NCBI RefSeq assembly: GCF_943912825.1 | Contig: NZ_CALTUX010000006.1 | Coordinates: 6,277-70,276, forward strand | Direction: 5' to 3' | DNA: 64,000 nt | Source of the DNA: an uncultured Anaerococcus sp. | GTDB lineage: Bacteria; Bacillota; Clostridia; Tissierellales; Peptoniphilaceae | Shown: one piece after another, positions 17,890 to 26,185 of the stretch | Position numbering within the stretch: the stretch's first letter is position 1 | Layout: each line of letters begins with the position of its first letter | Translations under genes and position numbers: made by a program | The notes under the pieces: generated by a model | Told to the model about the DNA's origin: nothing | What the model saw: the letters and a program-made list of their open reading frames with translations, nothing else | The model's database searches: none

Positions 17890-19506
17890 ATGTTTTGTTA
17901 TCAATGTCAAGAAACAGCAGGAAATAAAGGATGTACCAAGGTCGGAGTCTGCGGAAAGAGCGAAGATGTCGCAAATCTCCAAGACCTTTTAATATATACA
18001 ACAAAGGGCCTTGCATCTATTGTGATGAAGGCAGGTAAGGTATGCGATAAGGTCTATGATAGGATTTCTAACAATCTTTTTATAACCATAACCAATGCCA
18101 ATTTCGATGAGGATTTTATCCTTGATGCAGTTAAAAAAACCATGACCATGAAGGAAAAAATCACAAACAAACACCAAATCACAGACCTAAATGAAGTTGA
18201 AGCCTACATATCATTTGACGATGAAGAATTAAAAAGAAAGGCCGTTGAGGTAGGTGTTTTAAATATCATAAATGAAGATGAAAGATCTCTAGTAGAACTT
18301 GTAACCTACGGCCTAAAGGGAATGGCTGCCTACAACCACCACGCCAATGTCCTAGGCTACAGGGATGAAAATGTCGATAAGTTTATAGCTTATGCTTTAA
18401 CAGAAACAATCAAGAAAGATAAGGAAATCAACAACCTAATCGACCTAGTAATAAAAACAGGCGAGCACGGAGTGGCTGCCATGGCCCTACTAGATAAGGC
18501 CAATACCGAAAGATTTGGAAATCCAGAAATGACTGAGGTAGATTTTTCAGCAGGAACTAAACCAGGTATCCTAATTTCAGGCCATGACCTAAATGATATG
18601 GAAATGCTCCTTGAACAAAGCAAGGATGCTGGTGTTGAAATCTACACCCACTCAGAAATGCTACCTGCCAATTATTACCCAGCCTTTAAGAAATACGACC
18701 ACTTCCACGGCAACTACGGCAATTCTTGGTGGAGCCAAAATGAGGAATTTGAGAAATTTAACGGTCCAATCCTTATGACCACCAACTGCATTGTCCCACC
18801 AAAGAAAAACAACACCTACCTTGATAGGTTCTATACAACATCAAATGCAGCCTACCCTGGAGCAATCCACATAGAAGCTGACGAAAATGGCTACAAGGAC
18901 TTCTCAGCAATAATTGAACAGGCAAAAAATTGCCAAGCTCCAACAAATCTTGAAGATACAAAGATTGTCGGTGGTTTTGCCCACAATCAAGTCCTAGCCC
19001 TAGCTGATAAGGTTATAAATGAGATAAATGAAGGCAATATCAGAAAATTTGTCGTAATGGCAGGCTGCGATGGTAGAAGCTCTAAGAGATCTTATTACAC
19101 AGACTTCGCCAAAGCCCTTCCTGAAGATACAATAATCCTTACAGCAGGTTGTGCAAAATATCGCTACAACAAGCTAGGCCTAGGAGATATCAATGGTATA
19201 CCAAGAGTCCTAGATGCTGGTCAATGCAACGATTCATTCTCCCTTGTACAAATTGCCCTAGCCCTAAAAGATGCCTTTGGCCTTGATAGTGTAAATGATT
19301 TGCCTATAGAATACAACATAGCTTGGTATGAGCAAAAGGCTGTAATAGTTCTCCTTGCCCTTTTAAGTCTAGGAGTTAAAAATATCCACCTAGGACCAAC
19401 ACTTCCTGCTTTCCTATCAGAAACAGTAGTAAACTTCCTAGTAGAGAACTTCAACATCGCTCCAAATACCACAGTTGAAGAAGATTTAGAAAAAATGATT
19501 GGCTAA
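17890..19506 (+). CDS. hcp: Hybrid cluster protein (hydroxylamine/NO reductase)
   Basis: A 538-residue Hcp that reduces hydroxylamine and, in current views, NO, in the nitrosative stress response. N-terminal cluster motif C-x2-C-x8-C-x5-C ([15 protein letters not shown]..) is of the class I anaerobe type. Hybrid-cluster ligands are visible in [38 protein letters not shown] and GQCNDSFSL. The start is ATG 17890, with AGGAGG just upstream; an in-frame ATG 15 bases earlier contains that RBS. It is followed by a terminator and then a Crp/Fnr regulator, the usual hcp-hcpR arrangement of clostridia. Confidence 0.95.
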   Translation: MFCYQCQETAGNKGCTKVGVCGKSEDVANLQDLLIYTTKGLASIVMKAGKVCDKVYDRISNNLFITITNANFDEDFILDAVKKTMTMKEKITNKHQITDLNEVEAYISFDDEELKRKAVEVGVLNIINEDERSLVELVTYGLKGMAAYNHHANVLGYRDENVDKFIAYALTETIKKDKEINNLIDLVIKTGEHGVAAMALLDKANTERFGNPEMTEVDFSAGTKPGILISGHDLNDMEMLLEQSKDAGVEIYTHSEMLPANYYPAFKKYDHFHGNYGNSWWSQNEEFEKFNGPILMTTNCIVPPKKNNTYLDRFYTTSNAAYPGAIHIEADENGYKDFSAIIEQAKNCQAPTNLEDTKIVGGFAHNQVLALADKVINEINEGNIRKFVVMAGCDGRSSKRSYYTDFAKALPEDTIILTAGCAKYRYNKLGLGDINGIPRVLDAGQCNDSFSLVQIALALKDAFGLDSVNDLPIEYNIAWYEQKAVIVLLALLSLGVKNIHLGPTLPAFLSETVVNFLVENFNIAPNTTVEEDLEKMIG

Positions 19507-19513
19507 AAAATTT

Positions 19514-19544
19514 AAGCAAAGTCTCATGGCTTTGCTTATTTTTT
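19514..19544 (+). terminator. Terminator of hcp
   Basis: AAGCAAAG / CTTTGCTT arms with an 8-base loop, followed by ATTTTTTAT. It lies 7 bases after the hcp stop. Confidence 0.9.
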
Positions 19545-19577
19545 ATACAGTGGGGTATCTTTTAAAAAGAGGTAAGT

Positions 19578-20222
19578 ATGAATTTAAAAGAAATATCTAT
19601 ATTTAAAAATTTAAGTGATGAGGAAATTAAAGAACTCACAAGTCAGACTGAAATAATAGAAAAATCCTATCCCAAAGATTCTTATGTTTTTAGGCTTGGC
19701 GATAAGTCTGGTGACTTGTTTTTCCTAAAAGAAGGGGCCCTTAGCGTTTATCAGATAGATTCAAATGGCAAGAGGTATATCTTCCAAAAATTTGATAAGC
19801 CTGTCCTATTTGGAGAAGTCTATGCCTACTTAAATGAGCCTTTTGATTTTGATGCAGTATGCGATAAGGATTCTAAAATTCTTATCATCAAGGACTTCAA
19901 AGGTCTATTTGACAGGTCAGACAATCAAAAATTCCTAAAATCCTATATAACCTTCTTATCCAAAAAATGCCTGGCCCTTTCTAAGAAAAACCAAATCACA
20001 TCCCAAATGAGCCTACGCCAAAAGATTACCAAATATTTTCTAGAAATAGAAGAAGATGGCAAGATAAATCTAAATATGAATAGACAGGCCCTGGCAGATT
20101 TTCTTACTACCACCAGGCCATCTCTTTCAAGAGAGCTCTCAAAAATGGCAGATGATGGTCTAATAGAAATAAAGGGATCAAAAATTGCCATAAATAAGGA
20201 AAAACTGGCAGAAATTTTGTAA
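19578..20222 (+). CDS. Crp/Fnr-family regulator, HcpR candidate
   Basis: 214 residues. The cyclic-nucleotide-binding-like beta barrel spans residues ~10-120 (KDSYVFRLGDKSGDLFFLKE), then a dimer helix and a C-terminal HTH_Crp domain (~150-214; NRQALADFLTTTRPSLSREL is the recognition segment). There is no N-terminal Cys cluster of Fnr type, so it is not a canonical iron-sulfur oxygen sensor. Position next to hcp and a Crp/Fnr-type dyad in the hcp promoter make HcpR (nitrosative stress activator) the best call. RBS AGAGG precedes the ATG. Confidence 0.8.
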   Translation: MNLKEISIFKNLSDEEIKELTSQTEIIEKSYPKDSYVFRLGDKSGDLFFLKEGALSVYQIDSNGKRYIFQKFDKPVLFGEVYAYLNEPFDFDAVCDKDSKILIIKDFKGLFDRSDNQKFLKSYITFLSKKCLALSKKNQITSQMSLRQKITKYFLEIEEDGKINLNMNRQALADFLTTTRPSLSRELSKMADDGLIEIKGSKIAINKEKLAEIL

Positions 20223-20227
20223 AAAGC

Positions 20228-20256
20228 TAGGCAAGAAGTCAAAAATATTATATAAT
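20228..20256 (+). promoter_or_regulatory. Possible promoter of the YwaF-like gene
   Basis: TAGGCA (20228-20233), 17-base spacer, TATAAT (20251-20256). The -10 is perfect and the -35 matches four of six positions. Confidence 0.45.
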
Positions 20257-20285
20257 AGTCCTATATTATTTTAAAAAGGATAGCT

Positions 20286-20966
20286 ATGCAATATTTTTTT
20301 AGACACACGACAGACGGGGTCTTTGCCTTTAACATGACCTATGTAAGGCTGGGCCTAGTTCTATTTTTATTAATAATTTACAAACTCAAAGACAAAAAGA
20401 AGCTTTTAGAAGGCATGCTTATCACATCCCTGATCCTTCAAGGGATATTACTTAGCTGGTATGCCATGGATTTTGACCTCTTTATAGAAGAGGGCCTTCC
20501 CCTCTACCACTGCAGGCTAGCAGGGATAATGGTTGCGATTTCTTACTTTTTAAAAAAAGAAAAAATCCAAAGCTATTTTGCAGACCTGGCCCTAATTGGG
20601 ACAAGCATCGCTTTTTCTATACCAGATCCATCCAAATTTGTCTGGCCCCATGTCACAAACCTAACCTATGTGACCAACCACTATGTCCTAATGGCTTGTG
20701 GCATGCTAATTTGCCTAAAAAACAAGCAAAGATTAAATTTTAAAGAGATTTTTCTAACGACAGCTGTAATAAATTCCATAATTTTAATCATAGACCTAAG
20801 CCTTGAGGCAAACTACGGCTACCTAGTCAAGGTTCCAATAGCCTATTTTGATGGCACAAGCCCAATAATAATCACCCTAGCCATGACAGGCCTAATGAGC
20901 GGGGCGATTTATCTGGTGGAAATTATTAAAGAAAAAATAAGAAATAAAAAAGCAATAAAAAATTAA
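20286..20966 (+). CDS. YwaF/TIGR02206-like membrane protein
   Basis: A 226-residue protein with about six to seven membrane segments. The conserved-looking PLYHCRLAG near residue 76, WPHVTNLTYVTNH near 120 and the C-terminal FDGTSPIIITLAM fit the TIGR02206/YwaF family, distantly related to TMEM164. Function in bacteria is unknown. RBS AAAAGGA lies a few bases before ATG 20286. It converges on the KdgK-like gene and ends before a shared terminator. Confidence 0.65.
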   Translation: MQYFFRHTTDGVFAFNMTYVRLGLVLFLLIIYKLKDKKKLLEGMLITSLILQGILLSWYAMDFDLFIEEGLPLYHCRLAGIMVAISYFLKKEKIQSYFADLALIGTSIAFSIPDPSKFVWPHVTNLTYVTNHYVLMACGMLICLKNKQRLNFKEIFLTTAVINSIILIIDLSLEANYGYLVKVPIAYFDGTSPIIITLAMTGLMSGAIYLVEIIKEKIRNKKAIKN

Positions 20967-21097
20967 AAACCGACGCAAATTTTCATTTATTTTCTAAGTC
21001 AAAGCAGAAGATTTAGGGGTTTATAAAGATTTTTTCAAACTAATAAGTAAATTATAACCGACGTAAAACCGACGCAAAATTTTGCGTCGGTTTTTGT
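20965..21097. terminator. Bidirectional terminator with extra copies of one arm
   Basis: AAAACCGACGCAAAA-TTTTGCGTCGGTTTT (21065-21095) is a perfect hairpin between convergent genes. The left arm recurs twice upstream on the same strand: AACCGACGTAAA at 21055-21067, overlapping, and AAAAACCGACGCAAA at 20965-20979. Any of the three could pair with the single right arm. Confidence 0.85.
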
Positions 21098-21113
21098 TTT
21101 CCATATATAATTT

Positions 21114-22106
21114 TTAATAAAATATCATTCTCTTATTGCCTGAGATTAGGGTTCTTACTTGTCTTTCTGTAAAGATTGCGTAGTCGCCTTCCATGGTGTG
21201 TTTTAGGGTTGATAGGCCTACGCCAAATTCTAGGGCATCGTACATATCATTGCCTTTTGAATAAGAATTGATAAGGCCAGCTGCAAAGGCATCTCCTCCG
21301 CCTATCCTATCTACTATATCAAAGGTGTAGGCCCTAGTTTTGATATATTCATCTCCACAATAGGCTCCTGCTGATAGGGCGTTTTTGGAGGCTGAAAATG
21401 AGGTTCTGATTGTAGATATAGCATATTTTAGGTCATATTTCCTGTATAAGTCTATGAGCATATTTGATACACTTACATGGTCGAAGACTCCCTTAAAGGA
21501 TGAGTGAAGGGTAGGAAGGACTCCTATTAGGATATCAACATCATCTAGGATTGACTTATAAAATTCTGCTGCCTGATCTAAAGGCCATAGGTTTGACCTG
21601 TAGTTTAGGTCAAAGATTACCTCTACATCGTATTCTTTGGCTCTTTTTATGGCATATCTGGTAAGTTCTCTACCCTCTTCTGATAGGGCTGCGGTTATGC
21701 CTGATAGGAAGAAAATCTTGGCATCTTCAAATATATCTTTCCAATCAAATTCAAAGTATTTAGCCTGGCTCATGGAGGAATTTTTTCTATCATAGATTAC
21801 CTTGGATGGTCTTAGACCTATACCATTTTCTGCATAATAGATTCCTATCCTTTCTCCTCCTCTTGCAACATGGCTCATATCTATACCAAAGTCTCTGAGG
21901 CTATCTATGGCTGCATCTCCTATGAAATTGTCTGGAAGCCTTGTGATCATCTTTACCTTTTGGCCAAGATTGGCTAGGGCTATGGCTACATTGGCCTCGC
22001 TACCGCCGTAGGTGGTCATAAAATTTTCTGCTTGGATGAATCTTTCATAACCCGGTGGGGAGAGTCGTAGGATTAGTTCTCCCATGCAAACTATTTTATC
22101 TTTCAT
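21114..22106 (-). CDS. PfkB-family sugar kinase, KdgK paralogue with altered motif
   Basis: A 330-residue ribokinase-fold protein closely related to the KdgK at 30522-31547: the N-terminal MGELILRLSPPGYERF, YGGSEANVA and VIYDRKNSSMS blocks align directly. KDG kinase phosphorylates 2-keto-3-deoxygluconate. The C-terminal GGGDAFAAG (anion hole and catalytic Asp) is intact. However, where the paralogue has IGNEEDASLS (the N-x-x-E metal/phosphate motif) this protein reads IGVLPTLHSS, so catalysis or specificity may be changed. It is the last gene of the sugar island and lies 493 bases downstream of GH3, separated by a structured repeat, so it may have its own promoter. Confidence 0.75.
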   Translation of the reverse strand: MKDKIVCMGELILRLSPPGYERFIQAENFMTTYGGSEANVAIALANLGQKVKMITRLPDNFIGDAAIDSLRDFGIDMSHVARGGERIGIYYAENGIGLRPSKVIYDRKNSSMSQAKYFEFDWKDIFEDAKIFFLSGITAALSEEGRELTRYAIKRAKEYDVEVIFDLNYRSNLWPLDQAAEFYKSILDDVDILIGVLPTLHSSFKGVFDHVSVSNMLIDLYRKYDLKYAISTIRTSFSASKNALSAGAYCGDEYIKTRAYTFDIVDRIGGGDAFAAGLINSYSKGNDMYDALEFGVGLSTLKHTMEGDYAIFTERQVRTLISGNKRMIFY

Positions 22107-22229
22107 TTTTCCTCCCTTCGATATCGGAAGTTAAGGGCTATGCCCTTAACTATCCCATTTTTTGTAACTTTTTTACTTAATTAATTTTTTTACTGTTTTT
22201 ATTCGGAACTATGTCAATTTATAAATTGT

Positions 22230-22535
22230 TTTTATTTATTATTGAATCTTCGTAACTTTATAATCTAATAAATGATATTTATTTACTATTGAATCTTCGT
22301 CTAAGGGGGAGGGCCAAGGACCCTTCCGCCGCTCTCGGCCGCTAGGGCAAATTGGGTCCACATCACCCTCCCCCTTATACCCCAAGCAAGCCCGTCGGCT
22401 CGTGGAGACTTACACCCCACAAGCGGCTCCTTAGCGGAGGGCGAAAGGGGAAGATTTTTTTCAAAAATCTTCTTTGATATAGCGGATTACTTCGTATATG
22501 AGTAGGCTTGTTCTTAGTGATTTAATATCTTATTT
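22230..22535 (+). repeat. Structured intergenic repeat, copy 1
   Basis: Non-coding and GC-rich against AT-rich surroundings. Order: two direct copies of an ATTGAATCTTCGT-containing block (22241-22253 and 22288-22300); outer stem AAGGGGGAGGG/CCCTCCCCCTT (22303-22313 with 22366-22376); inner stem GGACCC/GGGTCC (22318-22323 with 22354-22359); hairpin CTCC-TTAGC-GGAG (22427-22439); hairpin GAAGATTTTT/AAAAATCTTC (22450-22472). A conserved tail follows, with GGATTAC and TTCTTAGTGATTT. The same order is found at 63231-63510 and, inverted, at 63862-64000. No reading frame is supported. Nothing else is seen in the 493-base gap 22107-22599 except the terminator at its right end. Confidence 0.85.
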
Positions 22536-22575
22536 ATTATTTTTCTTTAGTCTACTTAATCTCACTCCCTATGTA

Positions 22576-22602
22576 GGCCTGGGCTTTGCCAGGCTTTTTT
22601 TA
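22576..22602 (+). terminator. Plus-strand terminator facing the GH3 gene
   Basis: GCCTGG-GCTTTG-CCAGGC (22577-22594) followed by TTTTTTT on the plus strand. It is oriented to stop transcription coming from the structured repeat side and has no T-run on the minus strand, so it is not a normal terminator for the GH3 gene whose stop it touches. Confidence 0.75.
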
Positions 22603-24711
22603 GTAGCTTAGGCCGTAGCCTAGTTTGTATTCGTTGCCTAGCTCGTCTTTGTAGGCGTAGGTTTCTTTCATATATTTGTGTTTGTCGTAGCCTGGGACGT
22701 CGTTTGGAGATGCACAGATTCCATTTTCATCTACTGCTAGGACTGCTTCGTTTTTAGGGAAGGTGAATGGTAGTTTGCCTGTTGGGGCAAATTTACCTAT
22801 TAATACATCTACTTGGGCTGGGATGAAGGTTTCGAAGTTTGCTAGAAGGACATCTGCGTATTTTTCTGCATTTTCTAATAGCCATGGCATGGTTGAGTTG
22901 ACTGATACTATTAATTTTGCTCCGTTTTTGTCTGCTAGCTTTCTATATTTTTCAAGCTTTCCTATATTTGCTACTGTTGTTTCTGTGTATTCTGAGCCGT
23001 CTAGGGCTTTGTTTGTTTTTTCTTCGCATAGGTCTAGTTCTAGAAGGCCTGGGGTTGCTGAGAAGTAGTTGCCTGATTTTGGTGTGATTTGTACAAAGAT
23101 TGCTTCTGCTTCTTCAGGTCTTTCTACTGGGATGATGTCATCCCTATCTTTTAATTCTTTTAATGCTTCATTTCTAAAGGTTTCTGCCTTGTCGGCTTCC
23201 TTGTGGAGGTAGTCGAAGTAGACTTTTGTTTTTTCCTTTAGTGGAAGAGCATTTTCTTTATTTTTTAATAATACTACAGATCTTTGGTGGGCTGAGTAGG
23301 CCTTTTCTAGGTTTTTCTCATCTCTTACGATTTCTTTTGCCTTGGCTGGATCTACGTAGGTTTTCTCATCGAAAAGTCCTAGGTCAAACATTTCTTTTAA
23401 TAATCTTACGTTTGCTTCTACTAGTCTTTCATGAGATATTTTGCCTTCATCGTAGGCTTGGATTATCCAGTGGCTTTCGTTGGTGTCTGAGATTAAATCT
23501 ACACCATTATTTACTGCATAGGCTGCACGGTCTTGTTTTTCAAGGTGCATTACACCCCATGCCATGTTATCTAGGATGCCTGAATCTGAGTTTATATAGC
23601 CTTTAAAGCCCATATCATCTCTTAGGATATTTTGGATGAAATATTCATTGAAGGCAAAGCCTACTGGCTCAAATGGAATTCTCTTGCCCTTGTAGTTTTG
23701 AACTGCTGATTTTTCGTGGGCTGGGATTGAGTAATATGGCATGATTGATGATACATTTTTATCTACTACTGCCTTAAATGGTGGCATATGGTATTTTTCT
23801 AGAGAGCCTGGTGTCCTATAAACGTTAAATTTTCCTTCTGCATAGTGAGGGTCAAAGCCATTTTCTCTTGCTCCTCCACCTGGGAAGTGCTTCATGGTCA
23901 TGGCTACTGATTCTTCATTAACTTCTTCGCCTTGGAAGGCATCTAATAAGTCTTCGCCTGCTTTTGTGATTAATTCTACATCTTCACCGAGGGTTCCGTA
24001 AAATCTTTGCCATCTTGGGTCTGTGGCTGTATCTAGCATGTACATATAGCCTTTTCTAAGGCCTGAATATTTCCATTCATCTCTTGCTATCTCGCCGAAT
24101 TCTTTAAAGATTGAATAGTCATAGTCCCCATCTGGATGGTAATTTCTTGCCTTATCTCCAAGATATACTGCAGCAAGACCTAGGGTTGATGGATAGGTTG
24201 TAAATACTCCGACTGCATCGTTCATTCCGAAGGTTCTTTCAGCATTTTCATTTCTAGAGTTTGATGCTATTATTACTGGGATGCCTAGACGGCTTTCTTC
24301 TGCCACTTCATTTAGGGCATTGACCCACTTAGCTATATCTTCTTCAGAGAAGTTTTCTCTTAGGATAAAGTGTCTAAGGCCCATTTCCTTGATGTGTTTG
24401 GTTGAACCGTGGTTTATTTGACCGATAAAGATATTTTTATCTTCGTATACTTCTTCATCTAGGATGCCATCATGGCTTGTTTTTGACTTATCTTCTTGGG
24501 CTAGACCCATTCTTTGGCTTTTTATTACCATATTTCCTGCAAGCTCTTCTACAGTCATCCTGTTTGCAAGATCTCTTGCCCTTGTTTCTGAATCTAGTCT
24601 CCAATCTTCATATGGGTCAAGAACTCCATTGTCGTTTAAATCTTTAAATTTTAGGCCTTCTACTTCTAGGATATGTTTGCTTCTAGTTTCTAGTTTTGGT
24701 TGTCTTTTCAT
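22600..24711 (-). CDS. Glycoside hydrolase family 3 (beta-glycosidase)
   Basis: About 703 residues. GH3 N-terminal TIM-barrel domain with KHFPGGG near residue 270 and nucleophile region GYINSDSGILDN near 377. The alpha/beta sandwich domain follows (RSVVLLKNKENALPL, LIGKFAPTGKLPFTFP). An N-terminal EF-hand-like DLNDNGVLDPYED (about 25-37) is notable. The chain ends at YGYGLSY-type sequence (KLGYGLSY), where most GH3 beta-glucosidases continue into an Fn3-like domain, so this is the short two-domain form. There is no signal peptide, so it acts in the cytoplasm on imported glycosides. Start ATG 24709-24711 follows GGAAGGAAG. It lies downstream of the GPH symporter in the same operon. Confidence 0.9.
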   Translation of the reverse strand: MKRQPKLETRSKHILEVEGLKFKDLNDNGVLDPYEDWRLDSETRARDLANRMTVEELAGNMVIKSQRMGLAQEDKSKTSHDGILDEEVYEDKNIFIGQINHGSTKHIKEMGLRHFILRENFSEEDIAKWVNALNEVAEESRLGIPVIIASNSRNENAERTFGMNDAVGVFTTYPSTLGLAAVYLGDKARNYHPDGDYDYSIFKEFGEIARDEWKYSGLRKGYMYMLDTATDPRWQRFYGTLGEDVELITKAGEDLLDAFQGEEVNEESVAMTMKHFPGGGARENGFDPHYAEGKFNVYRTPGSLEKYHMPPFKAVVDKNVSSIMPYYSIPAHEKSAVQNYKGKRIPFEPVGFAFNEYFIQNILRDDMGFKGYINSDSGILDNMAWGVMHLEKQDRAAYAVNNGVDLISDTNESHWIIQAYDEGKISHERLVEANVRLLKEMFDLGLFDEKTYVDPAKAKEIVRDEKNLEKAYSAHQRSVVLLKNKENALPLKEKTKVYFDYLHKEADKAETFRNEALKELKDRDDIIPVERPEEAEAIFVQITPKSGNYFSATPGLLELDLCEEKTNKALDGSEYTETTVANIGKLEKYRKLADKNGAKLIVSVNSTMPWLLENAEKYADVLLANFETFIPAQVDVLIGKFAPTGKLPFTFPKNEAVLAVDENGICASPNDVPGYDKHKYMKETYAYKDELGNEYKLGYGLSY

Positions 24712-24784
24712 ATGACTTCCTTCCTTTATAATTTTTGAAAAAAGACCCCCAGAAAGGGCTGGGCCCAATAGGAGGTCAATTTTT

Positions 24785-26170
24785 TTAATCTCTCTTTTCG
24801 CTTAGATATTTATTATTCTTTTCAACTTCTTTTTTATTTAGTGGATATAAGAATAAGACTACTAGTCCGCCTAATAATAGAGCTATAGCTGGGATTAGGG
24901 TTGCGCTGTTGTAAATTCCTAAGTTTACTGCTGCTGTTTGTACTTCTGCTCCCTTTACATAACCAACTGCAGATAGGGCATAACCGCCTAGACCACCTGC
25001 GAAGGCTTGGCCTAATTTTCTAGCAAAGGAGTAGATTGCATAGACTTTACCGTCATCTCTTACTCCATTTTTAATCTCTAGATCATCTATTACGTCTGTA
25101 ATCATTGCCCAAGTTAGGGTGTTGAAGATTCCTAGGAAAACATAAGCTAAGGCTGTTCCTGCTAGGAATACATACATATTCTTTACCTTTACTAGGAAAA
25201 GTAATAGGTAGATAGCACCTGATGTTATAAGTCCTATGACTGTTGCTTCTTTTTTACCAATTTTTTGGCCAAGTTTCATTGCCATTGGCGCTGTAAATAG
25301 CATTGGTACTGTTGTTACAAGGCCTGCTAATTGCATACCTGTTGAGTTTTCAAAATAGTTTCTATAAACATAAGCATTCATTGAACCGATTAATAGCATT
25401 CCTAAGAGGAGGCATATTGATACAACGATTACTGATAAGAGAGATCTCTTGTTGATTACATTGCCTATGCCTGCTAGTGGGTTTTCCTTTTTACCGCCAG
25501 ATTCTCTAGCTATATCCACTCTTTCTGTTACGAACTTATAGCATAGGAAATATGCTAATACTGCTATGACTCCGTAAAGTCCTGCTACTAGTGGGAACCT
25601 ATCTGCAAGGAGCATGTCTGGTTGGCCAGCTACTTTTTTATAGATTAGGTAAGGTGTTACAAAGCCTATTATAAGACCAGCTATGGTTGCACCAAGAGTT
25701 CTAAAGGTTGAAAGTTCTGTTCTTTGGTCAGCATCTGGTGTGATGGCTGATGCCATTGAGCCATAAGGAATGTTGATAAAGGTGTAGCAGAATGAACCCC
25801 ATAATAGGTAGGTTGCATACATTACTATTAATTTTGTGCCATAAGGAAGGTCTTTAAGTCCTGATTGGAAAAGCAAGAAGCCTGCTACTGATACTGGTAT
25901 GGCTCCCCATTTAATAAATGGTCTAAATTTACCGTCCTTATTGCCGGCAAACCTATCTACGATTGTTCCCATGCCTACGTCTGTGAAGGCATCTACTATC
26001 CTTGCTACTACGAAAAGGGTACCAACTGTGGCTGGTTCTATACCCCATACGTCTGTATAAAATAACATAAGAAAGGATGATACTAAGGTGAAGGTAAAGT
26101 TATTACCGATATCACCGGCTGCATAGCCTATCTTATCCTTAATGCCAAAAGGCTTTATATTTTTATTCAT
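24785..26170 (-). CDS. GPH-family glycoside/sugar:cation symporter
   Basis: 461 residues, twelve predicted membrane segments. Typical GPH (glycoside-pentoside-hexuronide) N-terminus: IKDKIGYAAGDIGNNFTF and VARIVDAFTDVGMGTIVDR, followed by KFRPFIKWGAIP. The family imports melibiose, glucuronides, xylosides and similar compounds with Na+ or H+. Spacing of 15 bases to the upstream Gfo/Idh gene and 73 bases to GH3 downstream places it in the catabolic operon. Its cargo is probably a glycoside or uronide destined for GH3 or the oxidoreductases (inference). Confidence 0.92.
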   Translation of the reverse strand: MNKNIKPFGIKDKIGYAAGDIGNNFTFTLVSSFLMLFYTDVWGIEPATVGTLFVVARIVDAFTDVGMGTIVDRFAGNKDGKFRPFIKWGAIPVSVAGFLLFQSGLKDLPYGTKLIVMYATYLLWGSFCYTFINIPYGSMASAITPDADQRTELSTFRTLGATIAGLIIGFVTPYLIYKKVAGQPDMLLADRFPLVAGLYGVIAVLAYFLCYKFVTERVDIARESGGKKENPLAGIGNVINKRSLLSVIVVSICLLLGMLLIGSMNAYVYRNYFENSTGMQLAGLVTTVPMLFTAPMAMKLGQKIGKKEATVIGLITSGAIYLLLFLVKVKNMYVFLAGTALAYVFLGIFNTLTWAMITDVIDDLEIKNGVRDDGKVYAIYSFARKLGQAFAGGLGGYALSAVGYVKGAEVQTAAVNLGIYNSATLIPAIALLLGGLVVLFLYPLNKKEVEKNNKYLSEKRD

Positions 26171-26185
26171 AATATCCCCTCTTTT

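Noticed and set aside
22303..22376. Repeat copy 1 as a simple rho-independent terminator
   Set aside because: The GC-rich stems are not followed by T-runs and the same layout recurs at other sites with long conserved flanks; only the A/T hairpin resembles a terminator part.
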